A stretch of 64,000 nt of DNA, taken from positions 62,001-126,000 of the forward strand of contig NZ_FNPI01000011.1 of NCBI RefSeq assembly GCF_900107275.1, in the 5' to 3' direction. The DNA is from Evansella caseinilytica. GTDB taxonomy: Bacteria > Bacillota > Bacilli > Bacillales > Salisediminibacteriaceae. Below are positions 26,827 through 35,115 of the stretch, one piece after another (within the stretch, counting starts at the first letter, position 1; every line of letters starts with the position of its first letter). Both the position numbers and the translations under genes were made by a program. The notes below the pieces were generated by a model. The model was not told the DNA's origin, did no database searches, and saw only the letters and a program-made list of their open reading frames with translations.

Positions 26827-27651
26827 ATGGCTAAAGAAGCGTTGTCGAAAGGGACTATTTATTTATTGCTTACGCTGGGCGCTGTTTTTATGGTTTTACC
26901 ATTCCTCTGGATGATCAGTTCATCACTGAAATCTCCGAATGAGGTGATGGCGATGCCGCCTGTCTGGATCCCTTCCCAGCTTAATTGGGACAACTATAGT
27001 GAGGCATTGCGCATAGCACCTTTTGACAAATATTTTATCAACAGTGTGATCGTCACCGTACTGAGTACAATCGGGGAGCTGTTAACCACGATCTTGGCTG
27101 CGTATGCTTTTGCTCGAATTTATTTTTACGGCAGGGAGATTGTGTTTGCCGTGCTGCTTGGAACGATGATGGTTCCAAGTGAAGTGCTTCTGATACCGAA
27201 CTTTGTCACTCTATCAAACCTTGGGTGGATTGACAGCTATAAAGCGCTGATTATCCCTTGGACAGCAAGTGTTTTTGCGATCTTTTTACTGCGTCAATTT
27301 TTTTTCGGGGTGCCGAAGGAGTTGTCTTATGCGGCTAAAGTGGACGGTTGCAGTGAATTTAGGTTTTTGTGGTACGTGATGGTTCCGCTTGCCAAGCCCG
27401 CCCTTATTACCATTGCCCTGTTGAAGGTGATTAACAGCTGGAATGCTTTTTTATGGCCGTTGATTGTTACTAACTCCCAGGAAATGCGGACGCTGCCTGT
27501 CGGATTATCAGCATTTACGACGGAGGCGGGCATCAAGTATGAGCTGCTGATGGCGGCATCGTCCATGGTTGTTCTGCCGATGCTTATCCTGTTTTTTATC
27601 ATGCAGAAGTATATTGTCGCCGGCGTCGCGAGAACCGGGTTAAAGGGGTAG
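26827..27651 (+). CDS. ugpE: ABC transporter permease, UgpE-like
   Basis: The second membrane subunit, 274 residues, six hydrophobic segments, MalG/UgpE type. The ATPase-contact loop is SYAAKVDGCSEFRFLWYVMVPLAKP. It starts 15 bases after ugpA with an AGGGGG site. The C-terminus (KYIVAGVARTGLKG) is the usual MalG-type ending. The 207 bases to the next gene hold no obvious feature. Confidence 0.85.
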   Translation: MAKEALSKGTIYLLLTLGAVFMVLPFLWMISSSLKSPNEVMAMPPVWIPSQLNWDNYSEALRIAPFDKYFINSVIVTVLSTIGELLTTILAAYAFARIYFYGREIVFAVLLGTMMVPSEVLLIPNFVTLSNLGWIDSYKALIIPWTASVFAIFLLRQFFFGVPKELSYAAKVDGCSEFRFLWYVMVPLAKPALITIALLKVINSWNAFLWPLIVTNSQEMRTLPVGLSAFTTEAGIKYELLMAASSMVVLPMLILFFIMQKYIVAGVARTGLKG

Positions 27652-27858
27652 CAAATAGCGGGTAATATTCCTGGGATCATTCAGTTGAACGGCAGTCGGC
27701 GAGCCGTGTCGCAGCTCATTGCCAATCGCCGGTATTTGTAATGGTTGTTGCAAGCGATTTGTGGGGGGTGGTAGCCGGACAAAAATCTGCGGTTTGTGTT
27801 GTGGAAAACGATCGAGTCACAAAACAAGGACAAATCATCTTAAATAGGAGAGGTTAAC

Positions 27859-29202
27859 ATGAAGAAATGGCTCATTGGAATATTACTCAGTACATTCATT
27901 CTTTGCGTTTTAAGTGCTTGTGGAGGAGCGGATGAAACTTCTTCGCCGGCTTCCGATGCTGCGGAGACAAATTCGAATGGAGAGACCGAGGCTGTCGCGG
28001 AGGAGCAGGAGTCAGGGGAACCGGTTGAAATCGAATTTTGGCATGCGATGAGCGGCCCGCATGAAGAGGCAATCAATGAGTTCGCCGAGCGATTTAACAG
28101 CGAGCATGACAACATTACGGTGAAGCCGGTCAACCAAGGTGGTTATAATGACCTTGAGCAAAAGGTGATGGCTGCTGCAAGGGCACAATCATTGCCAACG
28201 ATTGCACAGGCAGTGACAAGTGTGATTCCCGAATACATTGCCAACGGGTTTGTCGCGCCGTTAAATGACTGGATGGAAGATCCGGAGGTCGGTCTTTCGG
28301 ACGATGAACTGAACGATTATGTTGAAATTTTCCGTGAATCGAGCATATGGTACAATACATTCTACAGCTTGCCGTTTAGTAAGAGTACGAGAGTGCTGTT
28401 TTACAATCAAGGCATATTGGAAGAGAACGGGTTGGACGTGCCCTCGTCGTGGGAGGATATCCGTCACATTAGTGAAACTGTGACGGGAGACGGTCTTATT
28501 GGCATGGGCTTTGAAAACTCATTTGAGTCCGAATTTCAAGCATTGCTGATACAAATGGGCGGTGTTTACATTGATGAGGGCACGCTTGAAGCGCAGTTTG
28601 CTTCAACGGAAGGAATCGAAGCGATGAGTTTGATGAAGGAGCTGATGGATGAAGGACTGGCACGTACAGCCGGGGAAGATGACTACATGTCCAATCCGTT
28701 CGGACGCGGCGACGTAGCAATGTACATTGGCTCATCTGCCGGGATTCCTCACGTTGCCAGTGCAGCGGAAGGGAATATTGAATGGTCAACGACGGTGCTT
28801 CCGGCTTATGAAGGGGAGGCAGCGACGTCTTTTGCCGGAAACGACATCGTCTTGTTTAATCAGGCGGATGAAGCGGAGCAACGAGCGGCCTGGGAGTTTA
28901 TGAAGTTTTTGACCAGCCCGGAAATTACGGCGGAATGGTCGATGAAATCAGGCTATTTACCGGTACGTTATTCCGCGGAGGATCTTGAAGATTATCAAGC
29001 CTTTGTTGCAGAAAATCCCGAGTACTTAGCCGGACCTAGTCAGTTTGATGCCGGGTTCTTCGTGGCGCGCGTGAAAGGCAGCGATGCGGTGAGAAATATT
29101 CTTCTCGAGGAGTTCGACAATATACTGGTAGGTAATAAGTCGGTGGAGGAAGGATTGACGGATGCGCAGAACCGAGCTAATTCCGAACTGGAAAATCAAT
29201 GA
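27859..29202 (+). CDS. ugpB: ABC transporter substrate-binding lipoprotein, UgpB-like
   Basis: The extracytoplasmic receptor, 447 residues. A signal peptide ends in the lipobox LSAC (cysteine near residue 21), followed by a low-complexity acidic linker. The mature protein opens VEIEFWHAMSGPHEEAINEFAERFN, typical of UgpB, whose ligands are sn-glycerol 3-phosphate and glycerophosphodiesters. The segment GRGDVAMYIGSSAGIPHV is also characteristic. It is last in the ugpC-A-E-B order. The PhoP box at the operon start agrees with scavenging organic phosphate. Confidence 0.85.
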   Translation: MKKWLIGILLSTFILCVLSACGGADETSSPASDAAETNSNGETEAVAEEQESGEPVEIEFWHAMSGPHEEAINEFAERFNSEHDNITVKPVNQGGYNDLEQKVMAAARAQSLPTIAQAVTSVIPEYIANGFVAPLNDWMEDPEVGLSDDELNDYVEIFRESSIWYNTFYSLPFSKSTRVLFYNQGILEENGLDVPSSWEDIRHISETVTGDGLIGMGFENSFESEFQALLIQMGGVYIDEGTLEAQFASTEGIEAMSLMKELMDEGLARTAGEDDYMSNPFGRGDVAMYIGSSAGIPHVASAAEGNIEWSTTVLPAYEGEAATSFAGNDIVLFNQADEAEQRAAWEFMKFLTSPEITAEWSMKSGYLPVRYSAEDLEDYQAFVAENPEYLAGPSQFDAGFFVARVKGSDAVRNILLEEFDNILVGNKSVEEGLTDAQNRANSELENQ

Positions 29203-29220
29203 TAGGAGCGGGTGGAGTCC

Positions 29221-29390
29221 GATAAACTAACATAGGGGCGGCAATGGCTCTGTTCGCTGCTAGCCTTGAGAAAAGATACCCACTGACTCTAGGCTTTTAA
29301 AAGATGCGGCGACGGCGCTCATTGCTTTGGGGCTGTCTCAACAGGTCAAGAACAAACCTTTTGGGACGATCCCTTCCTTCAGACAACATG
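29221..29390. repeat. Degenerate mosaic-repeat relative
   Basis: Between ugpB and the hydrolase gene. It contains GGCAATGGCTC, CTCATTGCTTTGGGGCTGTCTCAACAGG and GGGACGATCCC segments resembling parts of the mosaic repeats at 838 and 58071. Heavily diverged; boundaries are approximate. Confidence 0.4.
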
Positions 29391-29400
29391 AGGTGAGATG

Positions 29401-30786
29401 ATGCAAAAGACGAAGTTGACATTCTGGAGCGGGTTAAACACGATCGGCGGGAATATTGTTGAAATCTGCTATGGAAAGGATCGGGTAATTTTTGATTTTG
29501 GGCTGGTTTATAATCCAGCCGCCGCTGTCAGCAGGATCGGCGGCAAACACAGGCAAAGCTATGTGCTTGATATGCTTAAACTCGGTGCTATTCCGTCTAT
29601 CGATGGTCTTTACGCAAAGGCGGATTTGGCCGGCGAGGCTTATTCCATGGTAAAACCGGATTCGAAAGAGGATGTCGGTATGAAGACCGCGGTGTTTATC
29701 TCCCATTTGCATTTAGATCATATGGGAGCGGTTGATGCGGTTTCTCCGGCTGTCCCTGTTTATATGTCCGGCGAATCGTTGAAACTGTACAAAGCATTAA
29801 CCGACATTGGAGAAGGGCTGTCTCGCCCTCGTGAGCTGGCTTCTTTATCCTATACAAGGCCGGTGGCCATCGGAGATATTACGGTGACTGCTTATCAGAC
29901 GGATCACGATATTTACGGAGCGGCATCGTTTTTGATAGAAACCCCTGACTTAACGATCCTTTATTCCGGAGATATTCGCCTGCACGGTCAACACCCTGAA
30001 TACAATGACAGGTGGCTGGAGACGATGGCTGAAAAACATGTGGATATTTTACTTATGGAAGGGACGGCATTTCGTCCGGAACAAGAGAAGGAAGAGCCGT
30101 CGTTGGTAAAAACAGAAGCCGAGCTCCCGGAGGCTATGGAGAAAAGCACCCGGCTGGTAAAAGGGCTTGTTTTGTTTAATTTTTATCATCGCAACATCGA
30201 CCGCATCGGGCATATGATATCGGCCGCGAAGCAAATGAAGCGGACGTGCGTCTTCGAACCGAAAACTGCTTTGTTGGCAGATGCATTTCTAAACGACCCG
30301 GAGTTTCAGGTATATGACAACGGAAGGAACCGGTTATCGGAGGATAATGAGAAAAAATTAACAAAGTACCGGTATGTGACAACCGCGGAAATCAATCGTG
30401 TTCCTCAGCACTATTTATTGCAGAACAGCTTCGAGAACTTGGATGATTTACTGGATTTGTGCTTGGACTTAAGCGCCTACATTCATGCGAATGGTATGCC
30501 CCTCGGCGCCTTTGACCCGAATTATCACATATTACGGTCGTTTTTAGACCACTTTGGCATCGAATATTTATCCTTTAATGTGTCCGGACATGCCGGCCAG
30601 AGCGACATTTTGCAAATGATTGACCGTATAAACCCGGAACTGCTGATCCCGTGGCACAGCCATTATCCGGAGCTTGTGAAGCCGTTGAATAAACAACAGC
30701 GGATTTTTTTACCGGAAGCTAAACAAACGTATGTTTACGAAAATAACCAACTGGTTGTCTGTGAAACGAAAACCGCGGATCATTGA
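29401..30786 (+). CDS. Metallo-beta-lactamase-fold hydrolase (RNase J/beta-CASP-like)
   Basis: A cytosolic metallo-hydrolase of about 461 residues. The metal motif is HLHLDHMG in FISHLHLDHMGAVD, with further ligands expected in YQTDHDIYGAASF and YSGDIRLHGQHPE. A beta-CASP-like insert follows, and the C-terminal SGHAGQSDILQMIDRINPELLIPWHSHYP (shown in part) carries the late histidines. RNase J enzymes share this design, but this protein is shorter and lacks their known C-terminal domain. Its position behind ugp suggests a phosphodiesterase acting on imported glycerophosphodiesters, which is only an inference. Start ATG 29401 or 29398, after GAGGTGAG. Confidence 0.7.
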   Translation: MQKTKLTFWSGLNTIGGNIVEICYGKDRVIFDFGLVYNPAAAVSRIGGKHRQSYVLDMLKLGAIPSIDGLYAKADLAGEAYSMVKPDSKEDVGMKTAVFISHLHLDHMGAVDAVSPAVPVYMSGESLKLYKALTDIGEGLSRPRELASLSYTRPVAIGDITVTAYQTDHDIYGAASFLIETPDLTILYSGDIRLHGQHPEYNDRWLETMAEKHVDILLMEGTAFRPEQEKEEPSLVKTEAELPEAMEKSTRLVKGLVLFNFYHRNIDRIGHMISAAKQMKRTCVFEPKTALLADAFLNDPEFQVYDNGRNRLSEDNEKKLTKYRYVTTAEINRVPQHYLLQNSFENLDDLLDLCLDLSAYIHANGMPLGAFDPNYHILRSFLDHFGIEYLSFNVSGHAGQSDILQMIDRINPELLIPWHSHYPELVKPLNKQQRIFLPEAKQTYVYENNQLVVCETKTADH

Positions 30787-31038
30787 CGGAAAGGCAGATT
30801 ATCCATTCGAGCGCGCGCGTCTCCCGGCGCGCGTTCGGCGCTTCAAGGTGTTGTGTTGATTAGGCACCGTAAAGCGGGCTGCCTGGTCATGCATGTTAAT
30901 GCAGACGACACAGCGGGATACACGGCGATACTAAGGCGGAATAGCGCATCGGGCAGATCAATGTTTTTCGGAACGCGTTTTAAATAAACGTTCGTTTACA
31001 TACGCAGGTAGGCGGGACACTTGCGGCTAATGGGTGAA

Positions 31039-31635
31039 TTACAGATGTCTTTTAGAATCGTTGTTGCTTTTGGCAGCTTTTTCTTTAGCAGGATTTGTCT
31101 GTGTCGAGCTTGAGGAAAAGTGGTCATAATGAATGATGTCATCTCTGGGAGGGAGCTGCTTTTTTACCGGTTTATTTTTTGACTTTCCCAAGCCGAGAAT
31201 CGCTACTATACGCCGGTCTGCAGGGATACAAAGGATTTGGCGCACCCATTGCTCCCGCTTAAAGGATTCCTGCGGATCTTCGGCATGATAAACAGCGCCG
31301 AAGCCAACGCCCACCAAAAGCTCCGTTGCCCTTAGCCAGATAAAAGCGCCAGAAATGGAAGCATCCTGAAGCCAGTATTTACTTATTTCTGGTCTTCCTG
31401 TAATAACAATGGCAGCGGTTGCTTCTTTCAACCAAGGCATAAAAGGGGTTGTTTTTTCTAAATCGTTGAGCGTACTTCTGGTTAAAATGAGGATAAAATC
31501 CCTTGACGGCAGATTGTTTCCGGTAGGAGCAAGGTACCCTGCTTCAAGGATCTCTTCAAGTGTATCTTTTGTTAATGGTTCCTTGGTGAAGCTTGTTATT
31601 TCGCGACGTTCGTTGATTGCTTGTGAAACATTCAT
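31039..31635 (-). CDS. Nitroreductase family protein
   Basis: An FMN-dependent oxidoreductase-like protein of 198 residues. The N-terminus NVSQAINERREITSFTKEPL and the flavin-site segment YLAPTGNNLPSRDFILI are typical. GFGAVYHAEDPQESFKREQWVRQ and VAILGLGKSKNKPVKK mark the C-terminal half. A hydrophilic lysine/serine-rich tail ends the protein. The ATG at 31635 has AGGAGG 7 bases upstream. It follows a 37-residue membrane peptide gene in the same direction. The operon is divergent from a MarR regulator, with two palindromes between, so induction by quinones or electrophiles is likely. Confidence 0.8.
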   Translation of the reverse strand: MNVSQAINERREITSFTKEPLTKDTLEEILEAGYLAPTGNNLPSRDFILILTRSTLNDLEKTTPFMPWLKEATAAIVITGRPEISKYWLQDASISGAFIWLRATELLVGVGFGAVYHAEDPQESFKREQWVRQILCIPADRRIVAILGLGKSKNKPVKKQLPPRDDIIHYDHFSSSSTQTNPAKEKAAKSNNDSKRHL

Positions 31636-31703
31636 TTTCTGGCCTCCTGCACTGATTATTGAATTGTTTTTGTGATCTCCCTGTGATAACACTGAAGAAG
31701 AGA

Positions 31704-31817
31704 TTAACGATCAAAACGATACACTTTGATGTTTAAATAGATTGCTGAGACGAAGCCGACGAGAAAAAGTCCCGCCCCTGTAAACGAAGTGGCGGAGAGA
31801 TATTCAAGGAAGCCCAT
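31704..31817 (-). CDS. 37-residue single-span membrane peptide
   Basis: A tiny open frame (MGFLEYLSATSFTGAG at the start, YLNIKVYRFDR at the end) with one hydrophobic span, GAGLFLVGFVSAIYL. A strong AAGGAGTGAAACA ribosome site precedes the ATG. It is first in the transcript that leads into the nitroreductase gene and sits next to two operator palindromes. The basic C-terminus should be cytoplasmic. I do not know a family for it. Confidence 0.65.
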   Translation of the reverse strand: MGFLEYLSATSFTGAGLFLVGFVSAIYLNIKVYRFDR

Positions 31818-31877
31818 TGTTTCACTCCTTTCGAAAATGGCATTGCTTCTTGCCGAAGAGCAGTTTTTTTGAAAATA

Positions 31878-31896
31878 TATATCGCATAACGATATA
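31878..31896. promoter_or_regulatory. Candidate MarR operator 1
   Basis: TATATCG and CGATATA arms around CATAA, 61 bases upstream of the small peptide start. Same core as the site at 31943. Confidence 0.65.
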
Positions 31897-31942
31897 AAAT
31901 CCCCCAATGGTACATGGCGTTGACTGTGATGTGGTTCCATTG

Positions 31943-31957
31943 TATCGCAATGCGATA
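31943..31957. promoter_or_regulatory. Candidate MarR operator 2
   Basis: TATCGCA-A-TGCGATA is a perfect 15-bp palindrome, placed between the divergent MarR gene (32180) and the peptide/nitroreductase operon. Two copies 63 bases apart suggest cooperative repression. The rest of 31818-32179 shows nothing else. Confidence 0.65.
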
Positions 31958-32179
31958 TAAAATTCAAGCGCTATATCCGCCTTTTTATGTATCGGAAGGC
32001 ATGTTATCCATGGTTTTTATCATAAGCTTTCATTATATAAGTGAGTAAAAGGTCTGCATCGCTGGAAACGCCGCTCCGTTGCGGCATACTATCCCCAACA
32101 GGTCGACAGGATGCTGTCTTTGATCAATGAAGAGAGTGTGGTAAGATATGTTTAACTACAGGGTTTAGGAGATTTATTT

Positions 32180-32578
32180 ATGGCTGATCATTTAGATAAG
32201 GAAGTATATGAGGCACTGGCGGAATTTCGTTATCAGTTAAAGAAATTTCTTCACTTTAGTGATTTAGAGGCAAAGAAGGTGGGAATTACCCCCCAACAGC
32301 ACCAATTGCTTCTGGCGATAAAAGGGTATCCGGGTCGTGAATCTGCAACCCCAAGAGAGCTTGGAGAACGTTTATTTATTACACATCATGCGTGCGTCGG
32401 GTTAATTGACAGATGTGAGCAGCTGCAGCTTGTGACTCGTCGAAGAAACCCTGACGATGGTCGGAGCGTGCTGATTGAAGTAACTGAAAAGGGAGAGGAG
32501 TTACTGGAAAGGTTGTCTGAGATTCACTTAAATGAAATCAAGCGTATTCGCTTTTTTCAAGATGTTCTCAAGGGATAA
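32180..32578 (+). CDS. MarR family transcriptional regulator
   Basis: A winged-helix regulator of 132 residues. The core TPRELGERLFITHHACVGLIDRCEQLQLVTRRRNPDDGRS (in part) carries the recognition helix and the wing DDGRS. A sensing cysteine may be C78 or C84 (ITHHACVGLIDRCEQ). Divergent from the small-peptide/nitroreductase operon, with two TATCG...CGATA palindromes between, so it most likely represses that operon and itself. The ribosome site TTAGGAG is good, and a terminator follows 20 bases after the stop. Confidence 0.85.
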   Translation: MADHLDKEVYEALAEFRYQLKKFLHFSDLEAKKVGITPQQHQLLLAIKGYPGRESATPRELGERLFITHHACVGLIDRCEQLQLVTRRRNPDDGRSVLIEVTEKGEELLERLSEIHLNEIKRIRFFQDVLKG

Positions 32579-32595
32579 CAATAGTGATTTTATAT

Positions 32596-32643
32596 AAAAA
32601 AGCAAGGCTGCCTCCTCTGAGCAAAGGAGCAGCCCGCTTTTTA
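32596..32643. terminator. Bidirectional terminator
   Basis: AAAAAGC and GGCTGCCTCCT pair with AGGAGCAGCC and GCTTTTT around CTGAGCAA, with a one-base bulge. It serves the MarR gene (+) and probably the serine hydrolase gene (-). Confidence 0.8.
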
Positions 32644-32695
32644 TCTTCACTTGAAGGCAAAGCTGACTTTCTGTTTTTTTTGCTGGACGTAAAGT

Positions 32696-33718
32696 TCAGT
32701 CTGCTACAGCCGAAATAATTTGTTCCTTAATCAGTGTCCAACGATCACGGGGGTTCATGTCGAATGCGGACGCGATGGCTACCACTATGTCTTTTTCCGG
32801 AAGGCAGCAAATCACATTGCCGCCATCGCCCATGGCTGAGTAGGCGAAAATTTCACCTTCCTCATGCAGCCACCATAAATAGCCGTATTTATTACGGTTC
32901 ACCGCTGTTGATTCACCAATCCATTTTTCAGAAATAATCTGTTTGTTATCCCACATGCCACGGTTCAGATATAGCCAACCAAACCGGGCCATGTCACGGG
33001 GAGTAAGCGTAAGCCCCCAGCCGCCGGTGGAATGACCCATTGGGTCCTCTACCCACCCGCGCACATTTTTCCCGAATAAATCGTCAAAGCCAAAGGAGCT
33101 CATTTCATATTTCGGGATTTCTTTCATGCCGATCGGTTTAAATAAACGTTTGTTTGCCAACTCGCGGGCGCTTTCTCCTGTGCATCGGGTGAGAATGGCG
33201 GAAAGCAAATGCGCCCCGGCGGTGGAATATTTAAACGTTCCAATCCTTCCGTTCCGGCCCAGGATATCGAGCGTATACTTTACCCAGTCAGGCTGCACAC
33301 ACATTTTGTCCAGCGGCTCGTGCCAGTCCTCGAATGGATAGGGAGCCGTCATCGTGAGCAGGTGGCGGATGGTGATTTCCCGCTTTTGCCTGTCAGTGGG
33401 GTCAGGAGCATATTCGGGGAAAAAATCCAGTATCTTCTGGTCTGCACTTTGAATGTATCCTGCATCAATGGCGATACCGATGAGGGCGGATACGATGCTT
33501 TTCGTTACCGAAGCTATATGGTGCGGCTCCTCCGGAACGCAGCCGTGAAAATATTTTTCATAAGCGATAAATCCCTTTCTGGCAACAACGATCCCATTGA
33601 TATTGCTGTAGTCGGATCGTATTACTGCTTCCAGCGCTGAAAGCTTGTCGGCATTCATTCCCACGCTTTTCAGATCATCGGTTTGCCAGTCTGTCGTCGG
33701 CCATTGTTTTTGTTTCAT
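32696..33718 (-). CDS. Serine hydrolase (beta-lactamase class C/EstB-like)
   Basis: A serine hydrolase of 340 residues without signal peptide. The nucleophile motif is S-V-T-K in IASVTKSIVSALIG. The second motif is Y-S-T in FKYSTAGAHLL, and the third is H-S-T-G-G in GHSTGGWGLTL. The family covers esterases, D-aminopeptidases and class C-like proteins; cytosolic members are usually esterases. The ATG at 33718 has GAGAGG 8 bases upstream. It starts 29 bases after the MerR-family gene on the same strand and should be controlled by it. Confidence 0.8.
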   Translation of the reverse strand: MKQKQWPTTDWQTDDLKSVGMNADKLSALEAVIRSDYSNINGIVVARKGFIAYEKYFHGCVPEEPHHIASVTKSIVSALIGIAIDAGYIQSADQKILDFFPEYAPDPTDRQKREITIRHLLTMTAPYPFEDWHEPLDKMCVQPDWVKYTLDILGRNGRIGTFKYSTAGAHLLSAILTRCTGESARELANKRLFKPIGMKEIPKYEMSSFGFDDLFGKNVRGWVEDPMGHSTGGWGLTLTPRDMARFGWLYLNRGMWDNKQIISEKWIGESTAVNRNKYGYLWWLHEEGEIFAYSAMGDGGNVICCLPEKDIVVAIASAFDMNPRDRWTLIKEQIISAVAD

Positions 33719-33747
33719 AATCAATCCCTCTCTTTCGGGGGTTGCGA

Positions 33748-34572
33748 CTATTTTTTCTTCACTGGAAAATGTACTTCCGTGATAATATCCTCGGCAGCGG
33801 CGGCTTGATTCGGATCGGTGACATATATTTCATATGGCGGTCCTGCCAATTCATATTTTTCTTTTTCTGTCCACTCCCTCAGCTTAGAATATACCGAGGA
33901 TAATTCTGAATAGGAGCCTTTTAAAACGGATTTTGCGCAAAGACTGGCAGGCAGGTTTCTCGTTCCCTTTACAGCCTCGGCAATCGGGATGGCAAACTCT
34001 GTGTCATTGCCGGTGGGATTGTACTCCGGGTTGTGATAAATCGTCATTGGTGTGCCGGTCAAGGTGAGCTTTTCATCAGCAATCTTTTTATACAGTCGGC
34101 TAAAATAGCTGCCGTATCCAAGGGCATAATCATTGCTGCTCATTGTCTGGCGCAGATAAAGGAGATTCATCGGCCGCATTTCAACAAGCTGTACCTCTAT
34201 CCTGTCAAGGTAAGCCATTATCGGTATGCCGTTTTCTACATTTTCAATGTCGTGGCTCAGCTGTTTCATCGTATATTCAAGCGCATCTATCCTCTCCTGT
34301 GTTTCTCTCCGTTTTAAATGAAGAGCTGATCGAAGCTGCTCTTCGGACTGATCCGGCTCCATTTCCACCATCGTTTTGATTTCTTCAAGAGAAAAATGAT
34401 AGGATTTCAAGCGGTTAATAAAAAGCATTGTTTTTAACTGGCGGATGGAATAATATCTGTACCCGTTTTCAGGGTTAATCTCATCGGGGTGAATTAATCC
34501 GATTTCGTCGTAGTACCGCAGCGTTTTAGTAGATACTTCACAAATCTTTGAAAATTCTCCTATCGACAGCAA
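33748..34572 (-). CDS. MerR family regulator with GyrI-like effector domain (BmrR/BltR type)
   Basis: A regulator of 274 residues. The MerR headpiece (SIGEFSKICEVSTKTLRYYDEIGLIHPDEI and NGYRYYSIRQLKTM) is followed by a coiled-coil dimer helix (about residues 80-115) and a GyrI-like drug-binding domain from about residue 120 (VQLVEMRPMNLLYLRQTMS) to the end. The TTG start at 34572 follows GGAGGTGA at 7 bases. Its promoter has the 19-base spacer that MerR proteins untwist. The downstream serine hydrolase is the likely target. The inducer is probably a lipophilic cation, by family. Confidence 0.85.
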   Translation of the reverse strand: MLSIGEFSKICEVSTKTLRYYDEIGLIHPDEINPENGYRYYSIRQLKTMLFINRLKSYHFSLEEIKTMVEMEPDQSEEQLRSALHLKRRETQERIDALEYTMKQLSHDIENVENGIPIMAYLDRIEVQLVEMRPMNLLYLRQTMSSNDYALGYGSYFSRLYKKIADEKLTLTGTPMTIYHNPEYNPTGNDTEFAIPIAEAVKGTRNLPASLCAKSVLKGSYSELSSVYSKLREWTEKEKYELAGPPYEIYVTDPNQAAAAEDIITEVHFPVKKK

Positions 34573-34633
34573 GGCGTCACCTCCAGTTTTCTTTTTGTTC
34601 GTACGGACGATATCGATACTCTGTACAATTCTA

Positions 34634-34664
34634 TTAATACACCTTGCTCCAGGGGGAAAGTCAA
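34634..34664 (-). promoter_or_regulatory. MerR-type promoter with 19-base spacer
   Basis: On the minus strand TTGACT (34659-34664), 19 bases, TATTAA (34634-34639). The spacer contains CCCCCTGGAGCAAGG, similar in style to BmrR targets. It drives the MerR regulator and the serine hydrolase. Confidence 0.7.
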
Positions 34665-34856
34665 CCACAAAAAACACTGGTGCCTGCCGGTTTTCAGAGG
34701 TGACCGTCTGATTTATGAGGGATTGCTTGGAAAGGCGGTTAGCGAATTGATTTGACTGGCGTGCCGGTTATCAAAAGCAGTTGAAGTAACTGACAAAAGG
34801 TATGTTGAAGAATCGAGTGCTATCGGGACAGTATGCTGTCGGGATATAACGGAACT

Positions 34857-34985
34857 GTCCCGAATCAAGTCTATACGGGACAGTAAGGCATACAAAGACG
34901 CCACTACCGTCCCGAATCGAATTCAATCGGGAAACTTTGCTTAGCCAAGCGGCTGTAACTGTCCCGAATCCAACCCAATCAGGAC
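34857..34985. repeat. 52-bp tandem repeat, locus 1 (three units)
   Basis: GTCCCGAATC starts at 34857, 34909 and 34961, exactly 52 bases apart. In each unit CGGGAC, CGGGAA or AGGAC-like sequence begins 19 bases later, giving an inverted pair GTCCCG-N13-CGGGAC. Two further CGGGA copies lie before it at 34824 and 34840. A second locus of the same design is at 61372-61500. Non-coding. Confidence 0.8.
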
Positions 34986-35115
34986 CCACCAACACCGTTC
35001 GAGGGTAGCTATCCTCTCTGGAACCCGGAGGTTGGCATACTTTTGCAAGGTCTTTGTATATTCATTAGGAGAACAATGTCCCCCCATTTCACCGGTTGTA
35101 TATCCTCCGGGTACC

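Noticed and set aside
29398-30786. Hydrolase as a true RNase J
   Set aside because: Too short, no RNase J C-terminal domain, and located in a phosphate-transport setting; kept as RNase J-like fold only.
34824-34985. Regular repeats that could be read as a small CRISPR array
   Set aside because: The repeat core is only about 10 bases, is part of an inverted pair, and the period is fixed at 52 bases with no cas genes nearby. The same holds for 61372-61500 and the 21-bp array at 53229.
34713-34995. Open frames across the 52-bp repeats
   Set aside because: They follow the repeat period and have no ribosome site; the translation simply mirrors the DNA repeat.
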